Assembly: GCA_965199555.1 (NCBI GenBank)
Contig: CBDASJ010000015.1
Span: forward strand, 248,001 to 312,000
Source of the DNA: LMUY01 sp965199555
Lineage (GTDB): Bacteria > Pseudomonadota > Alphaproteobacteria > Acetobacterales > Acetobacteraceae
Length of the DNA stretch: 64,000 nucleotides
Reading direction: 5' to 3'
A model generated the notes under the pieces. That model was not told the DNA's origin. It saw only the letters and a program-made list of their open reading frames with translations, and ran no database searches. Shown in pieces: positions 24,476-33,374 of the stretch; position 1 is the first letter of the stretch, and each line of letters starts with the position of its first letter. The translations under genes were made by a program, and so were the position numbers.

Positions 24476-25813
24476 ATGCAATCCGCCAACCGCGTTGTCT
24501 GGACCGAGGGCATGTTCCTGCGGGTCCAGCATTTCCAGCAGGCCGACCGATGGGCGGAGGCACTGGTGCAAGCCGCCGTGCGCGACCAGCAGCCGCATCG
24601 CTGGGGCGTGGCCGAGATCAGCCTGGACCGCGACATGCTGAACATCGGCAAGTTCGCGCTCGCGTCCTGCCGCGGCACGATGCCGGACGGCACCACCTTT
24701 TCCGTGCCCGACGACACCGATCCGCCGGCGCCGCTGGAGCTGACGCGCACCGACCGCGGGGCGCTGGTTTACCTGACGGTGCCGCTGCGGCAGCACGGCG
24801 CGTTCGAAACGGGGACGGAGCGGCGGGAAGATGCCGGCACCCGGCTGCGGCGCAGCGCCTATGACGCGCCCGACGCCAACAGCGGCAGCTTCGCCAGCGC
24901 CACGCTGGAGGTCGGCCGCCCCCGCCTGGCCTTCGTGCTGGAAGGCAAGCCCACCGCCGGCTTCGCGCTGCTGCCGATCGCGCGCGTTGTGGAGGTGCGC
25001 GCCGACCTGTCCGTCATGCTGGACGAGCGTTTCATCGCCCCGTGCCTGAACTGCGCCGCCCAGCCCTTGTTGAGCGGCTTCCTGGCGGAGCTGCAGGGGC
25101 TGATCACCCACCGGGCGGAAGCCATCTCGGCGCGCATCGCCGACCCGTCGGTGCGCGGCACGGCCGAGATCGCCGACTTCATGCTGCTGCAGACCATGAA
25201 CCGCAACGAGCCGCTGCTGCGCCATCTGCTGGCCTCGGCGCCGGTGCTGCATCCGGAAGCGTTCTATCGCCACTGCCTGGTGCTGGCCGGCGAACTGGCG
25301 ACCTATACCAGCCAAAGCCGGCGGGCGAGCCAGTTCCCGCCCTATCTGCACGACGACCTGTACGCGACCTTCAACCCCGTGTTCAGCGATTTGCGCCAGG
25401 CGCTGTCCAGCGTGTTGGAGCAGACCGCGGTGTCGATCCCGTTGCAGGAGCGGCGCCACGGCGTGCGCGTGGGCGTGGTGGCGGACCGCGCGCTGGTGCT
25501 GCAATCGACCTTTGTGCTGGCGGTAAGCGCGGACATGCCGGCCGAGCAGTTGCGGCGAGCCTTCCCCAACCAGATCAAGATCGGCCCGGTCGAGCAGATC
25601 GCGCAACTGGTGAACGTGGCCTTGCCGGGTATCCCGGTGCGGCCGCTGCCGGTGGCGCCGCGGCAACTGCCGTATCGCGCCGGCTCGGTTTACTTCGAGC
25701 TGGACCGCGGCGCGGCGTTCTGGAAGCAGTTGGAAACGTCCGGTGCGATCGCGCTGCACCTGGCCGGGTCGTTCCCGCAGCTTGAGATGGAACTTTGGGC
25801 GATCAAGGACTGA
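24476..25813 (+). CDS. tssK: T6SS baseplate protein TssK
   Basis: A 445-residue TssK, which links the baseplate to the membrane complex. The opening NRVVWTEGMFLRVQHFQQADRW is highly diagnostic. The middle contains RADLSVMLDERFIAPCL and LLQTMNRNEPLLRHLL. The C-terminal domain includes LPGIPVRPLPVAPRQLPYRAG and YFELDRGAAFWKQLE. It lies between tssJ and tssL, as in many loci, with only a 2-base gap to tssL. Confidence 0.96.
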   Translation: MQSANRVVWTEGMFLRVQHFQQADRWAEALVQAAVRDQQPHRWGVAEISLDRDMLNIGKFALASCRGTMPDGTTFSVPDDTDPPAPLELTRTDRGALVYLTVPLRQHGAFETGTERREDAGTRLRRSAYDAPDANSGSFASATLEVGRPRLAFVLEGKPTAGFALLPIARVVEVRADLSVMLDERFIAPCLNCAAQPLLSGFLAELQGLITHRAEAISARIADPSVRGTAEIADFMLLQTMNRNEPLLRHLLASAPVLHPEAFYRHCLVLAGELATYTSQSRRASQFPPYLHDDLYATFNPVFSDLRQALSSVLEQTAVSIPLQERRHGVRVGVVADRALVLQSTFVLAVSADMPAEQLRRAFPNQIKIGPVEQIAQLVNVALPGIPVRPLPVAPRQLPYRAGSVYFELDRGAAFWKQLETSGAIALHLAGSFPQLEMELWAIKD

Positions 25814-25815
25814 CG

Positions 25816-27162
25816 ATGGCATACGAGCCGCTGGACGACGAGCCCACCATCGTCAAGCCGACCCCGGGTGGGGTGGACCGCAGGCCGTCCCGCCCGGCGC
25901 CCCCCGCGCCCATGGCGCCCGCGCCAGCCCAGGCGCCGTCCTTCGACTTCGCGTTGCTGGCCAACAGCAGCTTCAACGTCGTGGTTGGTGCTGCGGCGCA
26001 GTTGCTGAACCTGGCGCGGCGGCTGCGCGGCAGCCTGAGCAACCGGGACGTGGCGGCCCTGCGCGCCCGCGCAGTGGAAGAGATCAAGAGTTTCGAGCGG
26101 GTGATCATGGCGTCCGGCACGCCGCCGGAGCAGGCCCGCGCCGCGCACTACGCCCTGTGCGCCACGCTGGACGACATCGTGCTCAATACGCCCTGGGGCG
26201 CCTACAGCGCCTGGGCTGCCAACAGCCTGGTCAGCACGTTCCACGTGGACGTGACGGGGGGCGAGCGGTTCTTCGACCTGCTCACCCACCTGCACAAGGA
26301 CCCTGGCACCAACCGGGACGTGCTGGCGCTGATGTATCTGTGCCTGTCCATCGGCTTCGAGGGCCGGCTGCGGGTGATCGACCAGGGCGCGCTGGAGCTC
26401 AGCCGCATCCGGGAAAGCCTGTATCGCACCCTGCGCCAGGTCTACGGCGATTTCGAGCGCGAGCTGTCGCCGCATTGGCGCGGGATCGAGGCGCGGCATC
26501 GCCCGCTGCGCTCCGCCACGGCGTTGTGGACCATCCTGGCGGTGGCCGTGGCGCTGCTGGTGGCGGCGTTCGTGCTGTTCAGCTACCTGATCAACGGCGA
26601 CTCCGATCGCACGCTGCAAACGCTCAGCGATGCGCCGCCGCACGGCCAGGCCAGCCTGGCGGTGACCGCGCCGGCGCCCCCGCCCAAGCCCGACCCGGCG
26701 GTGGCGGACACCGTGCGCCAGGATTTGCAGGACCCGATCAACAAGGGGCAGTTGGAGGTCTTGGCCGATGGCCGCACCCTGACGGTGCGGATTCACAATG
26801 CCGGCATGTTCGCTTCCGGCAGCGCCGTGGTACAGGACAAGTTCAAGCCGGTGATCGAGCAGATCGCCCATGCCCTGGCGGGCCAGCACGGGCCGATCGC
26901 GGTGCTGGGCCATACCGACAACCAGCCCATCCACACGCTGCACTTCCCATCCAACTGGGAACTGTCGCTCGCCCGCGCCACCGCCGTGTCGGACCTGCTG
27001 CATGACACGCTGCCGAATGCCAACCTGAAGCCCTCCGGCCGGAGCGACAACGAGCCGCTGGCGGACAACAAGACGGCGGCGGGGCGGGAGCAGAACCGTC
27101 GGGTGGAGGTGGTGCTGCAACTGCCGGCCAAGCCCGCCGGCGGCAGCGGAGGCGCGCCATGA
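25816..27162 (+). CDS. tssL: T6SS inner-membrane protein TssL with OmpA peptidoglycan-binding domain
   Basis: A 448-residue evolved TssL. A Pro-rich N-terminal tail (1-45) leads to the DotU/IcmH cytoplasmic domain (about 46-225; ALCATLDDIVLNTPWGAYSAW, LVSTFHVDVTGGERFFDLL, LMYLCLSIGFEGRLRV). One transmembrane helix spans about 235-258. The periplasmic C-terminus is an OmpA-like domain (about 310-440; VLGHTDNQPI, NWELSLARATAV, GREQNRRVEVVL) that should bind peptidoglycan directly, so no separate TagL is needed. Its stop overlaps tssM as ATGA. Confidence 0.95.
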   Translation: MAYEPLDDEPTIVKPTPGGVDRRPSRPAPPAPMAPAPAQAPSFDFALLANSSFNVVVGAAAQLLNLARRLRGSLSNRDVAALRARAVEEIKSFERVIMASGTPPEQARAAHYALCATLDDIVLNTPWGAYSAWAANSLVSTFHVDVTGGERFFDLLTHLHKDPGTNRDVLALMYLCLSIGFEGRLRVIDQGALELSRIRESLYRTLRQVYGDFERELSPHWRGIEARHRPLRSATALWTILAVAVALLVAAFVLFSYLINGDSDRTLQTLSDAPPHGQASLAVTAPAPPPKPDPAVADTVRQDLQDPINKGQLEVLADGRTLTVRIHNAGMFASGSAVVQDKFKPVIEQIAHALAGQHGPIAVLGHTDNQPIHTLHFPSNWELSLARATAVSDLLHDTLPNANLKPSGRSDNEPLADNKTAAGREQNRRVEVVLQLPAKPAGGSGGAP

Positions 27163-30100
27163 ACTTCTTCTACAACCTGAAGAATCTCGCCTCCAGCATG
27201 GCGGCGCCGCTGACGCGGCTGATCCGCTGGCGCTGGCTGCGCACGCTGGTGTGGTCGCTGGCCGCCTGCCTGGTGATCTTCTTCTACGGCGACACGGTCC
27301 GTATCGGCAATTTCCGCCCGCTGGAAGGCGACTTCCGCCGCTTGCTCGCCTGCGCCGTCGTGCTCGTTTGCTGGGCGGGCTACAACATCTACCGCTGGAT
27401 CAAGGATCGCCGTGCCAACGCGGCGATGATCAGCGCGATCACCGCGGACGGGCCGGCCAGCAAGGCGGACCTTTCCACGCAGGAGATCGACCGGCTGAAG
27501 GGCCGCTTGCAGGACGCCCTGGCCCAGTTGCGCAAGATGACGGGCAGCCGGCGCAACTACCTCTACCAACTGCCGTGGTACGTGCTGATCGGGCCGCCGG
27601 GCTCGGGCAAGACGACGGCGTTGCAGCATTCGGGGCTGAAGTTCCCGCTGGCGGAGCGCATGGGGCGCGACCCGGTGGCCGGCGTCGGCGGCACGCGTAA
27701 TTGCGACTGGTGGTTCACCGAGGATGCCATCCTGCTGGACACCGCCGGCCGCTACACCACGCAGGACAGCGACCCAGAAGTGGACCAGAAAAGCTGGGCC
27801 GGCTTCCTTAACCTGTTGAAGACCTACCGCCCGCTGCAACCGATCAACGGCGTGCTCGTGTTCATCAGCCTGGCGGACGTGGCGGGCAGCAATGCCGGGG
27901 AGCGGTTCAACATCGCGGCCTCCATCCGCTCCCGCATCGCCGAACTGGCGCGGACCTTCGGCAGTCGCTTACCGATCTACGTGGTGCTGACCAAGGCGGA
28001 TTTGATCGCCGGCTTCGTGCAGTTCTTCGACGCCTACAGCCGCACCGACCGGGAGCAGGTGTGGGGCGTCACCTTCCCGCTGGACGACGGCAAGCCTGGC
28101 ACGCAGAACGCGGTGTCCCGGTTCGACATCGAGTTCGACCAGTTGCTGACCCGCATGAACGCCATCGTGCTGGAGCGGCTACAGCAGGAAACCGACGTGC
28201 ACCGGCGCGGCTTGATCTACGGCTTCCCGTTGCAGGTCGCCACGCTGAAGGAGCAGTTGCACGAGTTGCTGGAGGAGGTCTTCAGCACCTCCAAATTCGA
28301 TACCAGGCCGCTGCTGCGTGGCATCTACCTGACCTCGTCGACGCAGGAAGGCGCGCCGATCGACCGGCTGATGCATGCCATGGCGGCGAATTTCGGCATG
28401 GACGCGCCCCGTTTGTCGGCGTTCGCCGGGCAGGAAAAAAGCTATTTCCTGACGCGGCTGCTGAACGCGGTGGTGTTCTCCGAGGCCAACGTCGTAGCGG
28501 CGGACCCGAAGCTGCGGCGGCGGATGGCACTCACGCGGCGCGTGGCCGGTGCCGTGGCGGCGGTCGTGGTCGTGTTGCTGGTGGGGGCGTGGGGCCTGGC
28601 ATACGGCCAGAACAAGCATTTGGTGGCGACCGCCAACGCGCAGATCGCGAGCTACGGCAAGGCGGTCGCCGACATCCCCATGGCGAACGTCAGCGATACG
28701 GACTTCGCCCGAATCGTCCCGCCGCTGAACCAGTTGCGGGACGGCCCGGCGGAGTTGCGGCGGCATGCCAGCGCGGTTTGGATGCATGCCGGGCTGGACC
28801 AGAGCGCCAAGCTGCAATCGCAGTATTCGGAGCTGTATCAGCGCGCTTTGAACCAGTTGCTGCTGCCCCGCGTGCTGTCGTTCCTGCAACAGCGCCTGCG
28901 CAACGGCCGCACGGACGACCAGGACTTCAAGGAAGCGGCGCTGAAGCTGTACCTCAGCCTGGGCGGGCAGGGGCCGCTAGACGCCGGGTTCGCGCGCACC
29001 TTCATGTCGGCCGCCTGGGCGGGCTTATACCCCGATGCCGGCCGGGCCGGGCTGCGGTCCGATCTGGACCGGCATTTCGCCGCGTTGCTGGACGAGCCGC
29101 TCGACACGCTCGTGCTGGACGCCGCGTTGATCCGCGACGTGCGCGCGCAGATCGGTTCGCAGCCGCTTGCCGCCCGCGCCTACAGCTTTATCCGCGGCAC
29201 CAAGGAAGCGCGCGACCTGCCGAGCTGGACGGTGGCGGATGCCGGGGGCGCCGTTACGGAACGCGCCTTCAACCGGCCGTCCGGCAAGCCGCTCACCGAC
29301 GGCATTCCAGGCCTCTACACCCGCAAGGGTTACACCGACGTGTTCCTGCCGAAGTTGAAAGACGCGGTGACGCAGGTTGGCAAGGACCGGTGGGTATTCG
29401 GCGGGTCGGCGTCGGACAACGACGATCCGGCAGCCGCGGCGACCCAGGCGGTGGCGCTGTATCGGGGCGATTTCAGCGCGCGGTGGACCGCCTTGCTGAC
29501 GGATCTGCGTGTCAAGCCGCTCACCGATATGCGGGAAGCGGTGCTGGTGATGACGGCGCTGTCCGGTCCGGATTCGGTGTTGCGCAAGCTGATCTCCAGC
29601 ATCCTTGCCACCACCGACTTGTCACCGCCGGGCGACGACGCCAAGGATGCGGCGTCGCAGCGCGTCCGCGACCTGATCGCGGCATCGTCGGGGGCGCCCG
29701 GCAAGGCGGACGATCAACTATTCCAACCGTTGCGCGACGCCTTGAAGGGGAGCGACGGGCAGCCGTCGCAAATCTCGGAACTGCTGCGCACGCTGGCCGA
29801 TCTTTATGCCCAGCTCAGCAAGACGGAGAACTCGCCCGGCAACGTGGTCACGGTGCAGCAGACGGCCTCGTCGCTGAACGATGTGAACCAGAAGCTGCTG
29901 AGCGAGGGCAACCAATTGCCCAGCCCGGTGAGCGTGTGGCTGGGTGGCGTGGCGACGCAGATCAGCAGCGTGGCCGGTGGCGCCACCACCAACGCGATCC
30001 TGCAAGCCTGGCACGCTTCGGGCGAGCAGTTCTGCGGCCGGGCCGCGGCCGGGCGCTACCCGTTCAGCCGACGGTCCGGGTCGGAGATTTCGGTGGATGA

Positions 30101-30674
30101 TTTCAGCCACCTGCTCGGCCCCGGCGGCGTGATGGACCAGTTCTTCAAGGACAATCTGGCGCCCTTCGTCAACACGGCCCGCCATCCCTGGCAGTTCCAG
30201 GTCAACAGCCCGCAGGGCGTCAGCTCCGCCTTCCTGTCCGAGTTCGAACATGCCGACGCAATCCGGCAGGCGTTCTTCGGCGCCGGCAGCGGCGCGACCT
30301 TCCATTACGAGGTGTCGCCCGACTTCCTCGACCCGGCGGCCAACGAGCTGACGCTGGATATCGGCGGGCAAACGCTCACCTACGCGCACGGGCCGGTGCG
30401 GCCCACCACCATGACCTGGCCGGCGCCGAGCAGCACCGGCTTGCGGCTGGATGTGGAGCCGGAGTCGGCCGGCGGCGTGATCAACCTGCCGGGTGTCTGG
30501 GCGCCGTTCCGGCTGATCGACAGCGGCTCCGTCTACAACCGCACCCGGGACGGCTTCACCGTCTCGCTCATGCTCGGCGGCAAGAAGGTGTCGTTCCAGG
30601 TGACGTCGGATGCCGCCGTCAACCCGTTCGTGCTGCGGGATTTGCGGCAGTTCAGCTGTCCGGCCGGGCAGTAG
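27159..30674 (+). CDS. tssM: T6SS inner-membrane protein TssM (IcmF family)
   Basis: A 1171-residue TssM. Two N-terminal transmembrane helices (about 25-43 and 62-80) flank a short loop. The cytoplasmic NTPase-like domain carries an intact Walker A (GPPGSGKTT, 145-153) and the DTAGRYTTQDSD region. A third transmembrane helix (about 458-478, VAGAVAAVVVVLLVGAWGL) precedes the large periplasmic part, which ends in the beta-rich domain that contacts TssJ. Not all TssM proteins keep Walker A, so its presence is worth noting. The ATG overlaps the tssL stop. Confidence 0.97.
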   Translation: MNFFYNLKNLASSMAAPLTRLIRWRWLRTLVWSLAACLVIFFYGDTVRIGNFRPLEGDFRRLLACAVVLVCWAGYNIYRWIKDRRANAAMISAITADGPASKADLSTQEIDRLKGRLQDALAQLRKMTGSRRNYLYQLPWYVLIGPPGSGKTTALQHSGLKFPLAERMGRDPVAGVGGTRNCDWWFTEDAILLDTAGRYTTQDSDPEVDQKSWAGFLNLLKTYRPLQPINGVLVFISLADVAGSNAGERFNIAASIRSRIAELARTFGSRLPIYVVLTKADLIAGFVQFFDAYSRTDREQVWGVTFPLDDGKPGTQNAVSRFDIEFDQLLTRMNAIVLERLQQETDVHRRGLIYGFPLQVATLKEQLHELLEEVFSTSKFDTRPLLRGIYLTSSTQEGAPIDRLMHAMAANFGMDAPRLSAFAGQEKSYFLTRLLNAVVFSEANVVAADPKLRRRMALTRRVAGAVAAVVVVLLVGAWGLAYGQNKHLVATANAQIASYGKAVADIPMANVSDTDFARIVPPLNQLRDGPAELRRHASAVWMHAGLDQSAKLQSQYSELYQRALNQLLLPRVLSFLQQRLRNGRTDDQDFKEAALKLYLSLGGQGPLDAGFARTFMSAAWAGLYPDAGRAGLRSDLDRHFAALLDEPLDTLVLDAALIRDVRAQIGSQPLAARAYSFIRGTKEARDLPSWTVADAGGAVTERAFNRPSGKPLTDGIPGLYTRKGYTDVFLPKLKDAVTQVGKDRWVFGGSASDNDDPAAAATQAVALYRGDFSARWTALLTDLRVKPLTDMREAVLVMTALSGPDSVLRKLISSILATTDLSPPGDDAKDAASQRVRDLIAASSGAPGKADDQLFQPLRDALKGSDGQPSQISELLRTLADLYAQLSKTENSPGNVVTVQQTASSLNDVNQKLLSEGNQLPSPVSVWLGGVATQISSVAGGATTNAILQAWHASGEQFCGRAAAGRYPFSRRSGSEISVDDFSHLLGPGGVMDQFFKDNLAPFVNTARHPWQFQVNSPQGVSSAFLSEFEHADAIRQAFFGAGSGATFHYEVSPDFLDPAANELTLDIGGQTLTYAHGPVRPTTMTWPAPSSTGLRLDVEPESAGGVINLPGVWAPFRLIDSGSVYNRTRDGFTVSLMLGGKKVSFQVTSDAAVNPFVLRDLRQFSCPAGQ

Positions 30675-30684
30675 AGCGGGCGGG

Positions 30685-32100
30685 TTGGATCAGCTCTCGC
30701 CTCCGTCGCCCGGCTTCTTCGGCAAGCTGCCGGCACGGGGCGATTTCGTCAGCCGGCGGCTGGACGAGGCGTTTCGGTCCGCCTTCGACACCTGGCTCCA
30801 GCGCTCGGTCGCCACCAGCAAGCGCCAGCTCGGCCCGGGGTGGCTGCCCACCTACCTGCGCTCGCCCATCTGGCGCTTCGTGCTGGGGCCGAATCTGTGC
30901 GGCGAGGCGCCGGCGTTGGGCGTGATGATCCCCAGCGTGGACCGGGTCGGCCGCTACTTTCCCTTCATCATCGCGGCGCAGCTTCCCGGCTGCCTGTCCC
31001 CCGGCACGCTGTTCCACGGCGCCCGCGCCTGGTTCGACCGGGCGGAGGCGCTGATCCTCACCTCGCTGGACGACGTGTTCGACCTGGACGCGTTCGACCG
31101 CGCGGTGTCCGCGCTGGGGGTGCCGGCCTATGCCCGCACCGGCGGCCCCGCCCAGCCCCAGGCGCTGCGGCTGGACCTATCGGCGGGTGGCGACCTGACG
31201 GCGACCTACGCCCACATCCTGGACCGCGTGCTGATGGGCAGCGACGTGCGGTTCAGCCTGTGGTGGACGGTAGGGTCCGAGAAGGTACGCGCGTCCGTGC
31301 TGCTGGGGCAGGGGATGCCAGCCCCCACGAACTTCGCCGCCCTGCTGGACGGCAATTGGGACGAATGGGGCTGGGAGCGGCCGAGCGGCACCGCCAGCGT
31401 AGACGACCTGCCGCTGCTGATGCTCAAGCCGGTGTCCACCTTGCCATTCGCGGCGCGCACCCATCCCGGCACCCGCCGCAAGCGGAACGAGGACGCGATG
31501 CTGGCCCGCTCCGACCTCGGTCTGTGGGCCGTGGCCGACGGCGTGGGCGGCCACCACGAGGCGCAGTTTGCCAGCCAGACGGTGGTGGACCGGTTGGAGC
31601 AGTTGCTGCCGCCGCTGAGCTTCCGCACCACCGTGGAGGATGTCATCGGGTTGCTGGGCGACGCACATGCCGCCCTGCGACAACGTGCGGAGCTGATCGG
31701 CGAGTCGGCGATCATCGCCTCCACCGTCGTGGTGCTGCTGGTGTATGGCGGCCATTTCGCGGCGCTGTGGTCGGGGGACAGCCGCATCTACCGCCTGCGG
31801 GAAGGGGTGCTGGAACAGCTCACGCGCGACCATGCGGCCGAGCAAACCGGCATGGTGATCCACGCCATCGGCGTGGGGGACGAGCCGGTGGTGGAAACGG
31901 TGCACGGCCCGCTGGTGCCGGGCGACCGGTTCCTGCTGTGCAGCGACGGCATCACCAAGGTGCTGGACGCCGCCGATTTGCAGCACACGTTGGCCGGCAG
32001 CAACCCGGGGCGGGTGGTGGAAAGCCTGATGCAGGACTGCCTGGTCGCCGGCGCCACCGACAACATCACGGCGGTTGTCGTCCACACCGCACCGCTATGA
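30685..32100 (+). CDS. TagF-PppA fusion: T6SS regulator TagF joined to PP2C phosphatase PppA
   Basis: A 471-residue two-domain protein. Residues about 1-220 are TagF/DUF2094 (PGFFGKLPARGDFVSRRLDEAF, LGVMIPSVDRVGRYFPF). Residues about 245-471 are a PP2C-type phosphatase with the metal-binding motifs RKRNEDAM, VADGVGGH, LLCSDGITKVL and TDNITAVV, all acidic residues present. TagF represses assembly post-translationally, and PppA removes the activating phosphothreonine from Fha. A similar fusion is known in Agrobacterium. I start at TTG 30685, just after the tssM stop; an ATG at 30610 lies within tssM. Confidence 0.9.
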   Translation: MDQLSPPSPGFFGKLPARGDFVSRRLDEAFRSAFDTWLQRSVATSKRQLGPGWLPTYLRSPIWRFVLGPNLCGEAPALGVMIPSVDRVGRYFPFIIAAQLPGCLSPGTLFHGARAWFDRAEALILTSLDDVFDLDAFDRAVSALGVPAYARTGGPAQPQALRLDLSAGGDLTATYAHILDRVLMGSDVRFSLWWTVGSEKVRASVLLGQGMPAPTNFAALLDGNWDEWGWERPSGTASVDDLPLLMLKPVSTLPFAARTHPGTRRKRNEDAMLARSDLGLWAVADGVGGHHEAQFASQTVVDRLEQLLPPLSFRTTVEDVIGLLGDAHAALRQRAELIGESAIIASTVVVLLVYGGHFAALWSGDSRIYRLREGVLEQLTRDHAAEQTGMVIHAIGVGDEPVVETVHGPLVPGDRFLLCSDGITKVLDAADLQHTLAGSNPGRVVESLMQDCLVAGATDNITAVVVHTAPL

Positions 32101-33278
32101 CGCAGTTCGAGGCCGCCGACGAGCCCACCACCGTGCAGGTGCGTTCGACGGCGGCCCCCCGTGCAACCGAACCGGGCATGCCGGCCACGCCCGGCGCGGC
32201 CGAGCTGGTCAGCATGGCTACGCTGGACGATGCCGACGACGCGCGCGCCTGGTTCAACGGGCGGCTGGGCGCCTTCGCGGCGGCGTTGTCCCACGACCAG
32301 GCCGGCCGCTTGCGGTCGCCCGTGGAGCGGCAGGCGCTCGGCGATGCCGCGCGGGACATGATCGAGCGGTTGGTCAGCCGGACGTCCGACGCATCCGCGG
32401 CCGCGGATTGGCCGGCAAACGCAACGCTGCAGCCGGGCCAGTTGCTGGCCAACACCTTCTACGTCCGCGCCCTGATCGCCCGTGGCGGGGTGGGGGAGAT
32501 CTACCGGGTGCGCCATCGTGACCTGCGCACCGAGCACGCGATCAAGATCCTGCAACCGCAGCACGCGCTGGACCCGACCTTGGCCAGCATGCTGTTGGAC
32601 GAAGGACGCCATTTGCTCCGCCTGCGCCACCCCGGCGTAGTGGCGGGTCACGGGCTGATCCGCGACGGGGACGGACGGCTGCTGATGGTGATGGAGTTCG
32701 TGCGCGGCAGCACGCTGGCGGCCCGGTTGCGCGAAGGGCCGCTCGCCCCGGCCGAGCTGTCCGCGCTGGCGACGGCCCTGTTGCAGGCGCTTGCCGGGCT
32801 GCATGCGGAGGGGATCGTCCACGGCGACCTGTCGCCGGACAATATCATGTTGGAAGCGGACCGGTGCTCCGAGCCGAAGATCATCGATTTCGGCCTGGCG
32901 CAGCGTGTCGGTGACGCGGACGCCGCGGCGCTGGTCGATTTCGCCGGCAAGTTCTCCTGGGTGTCGCCAGAACAGTTGCTCGGCAGGGAGCAGCCGATTG
33001 ACACCCGGTCGGACCTCTACAGCCTGGGGCTGGTGCTGGCGGCCGCATCGCGCGGGCGCCGGCTGGACATGGGAACCGACCATGCCAGCGCGACCGCCGC
33101 CCGGGCGAGCGTGCCGCCGTTGGAGGACGTGCCGCCGCCCTGGGCCGCGTTGCTGCGCAGCCTGTTGCAACCGCACCCGGAACAGCGCCCGGCCGATGCC
33201 GCCGCCGTGCTGGCCCAGTTGGCGGCGCCGACTTCGCAGCCCGGCTGGTTCCGGCGCCTCAGGCGGCGGACGCGATAG
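32097..33278 (+). CDS. ppkA: T6SS serine/threonine protein kinase (PpkA-like)
   Basis: A 393-residue kinase. After a roughly 120-residue N-terminal region comes a Hanks-type domain: Gly-rich ARGGVGEIYRV (128-138), Lys150, Glu169, catalytic loop HGDLSPDN (242-249), DFG (264-266), then SPEQL and DTRSDLYSLG. HGD replaces the usual HRD, as in some bacterial kinases. There is no transmembrane segment or periplasmic sensor, so it is much shorter than the roughly 1000-residue Pseudomonas PpkA and must be cytoplasmic. It would phosphorylate Fha. The ATG overlaps the TagF-PppA stop. It ends the main operon. Confidence 0.92.
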   Translation: MTQFEAADEPTTVQVRSTAAPRATEPGMPATPGAAELVSMATLDDADDARAWFNGRLGAFAAALSHDQAGRLRSPVERQALGDAARDMIERLVSRTSDASAAADWPANATLQPGQLLANTFYVRALIARGGVGEIYRVRHRDLRTEHAIKILQPQHALDPTLASMLLDEGRHLLRLRHPGVVAGHGLIRDGDGRLLMVMEFVRGSTLAARLREGPLAPAELSALATALLQALAGLHAEGIVHGDLSPDNIMLEADRCSEPKIIDFGLAQRVGDADAAALVDFAGKFSWVSPEQLLGREQPIDTRSDLYSLGLVLAAASRGRRLDMGTDHASATAARASVPPLEDVPPPWAALLRSLLQPHPEQRPADAAAVLAQLAAPTSQPGWFRRLRRRTR

Positions 33279-33374
33279 GTTTCCGCCGCGCGGCCGGTGC
33301 AGGACCAGCACCGCACTTCCGAATGTACTTCCGCTCGAACACAATGGCGCCAACCCGAAGAAGCGGAGGACAGG

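Noticed and set aside
22318..24750. 810-codon minus-strand open frame opposite tssG, fha and tssJ
   Set aside because: Fully covered by real genes on the plus strand; no start context or domain.
28061..30100. 679-codon plus-strand frame inside tssM
   Set aside because: Out-of-frame shadow of tssM, Arg/Ala-rich with no recognisable motif.
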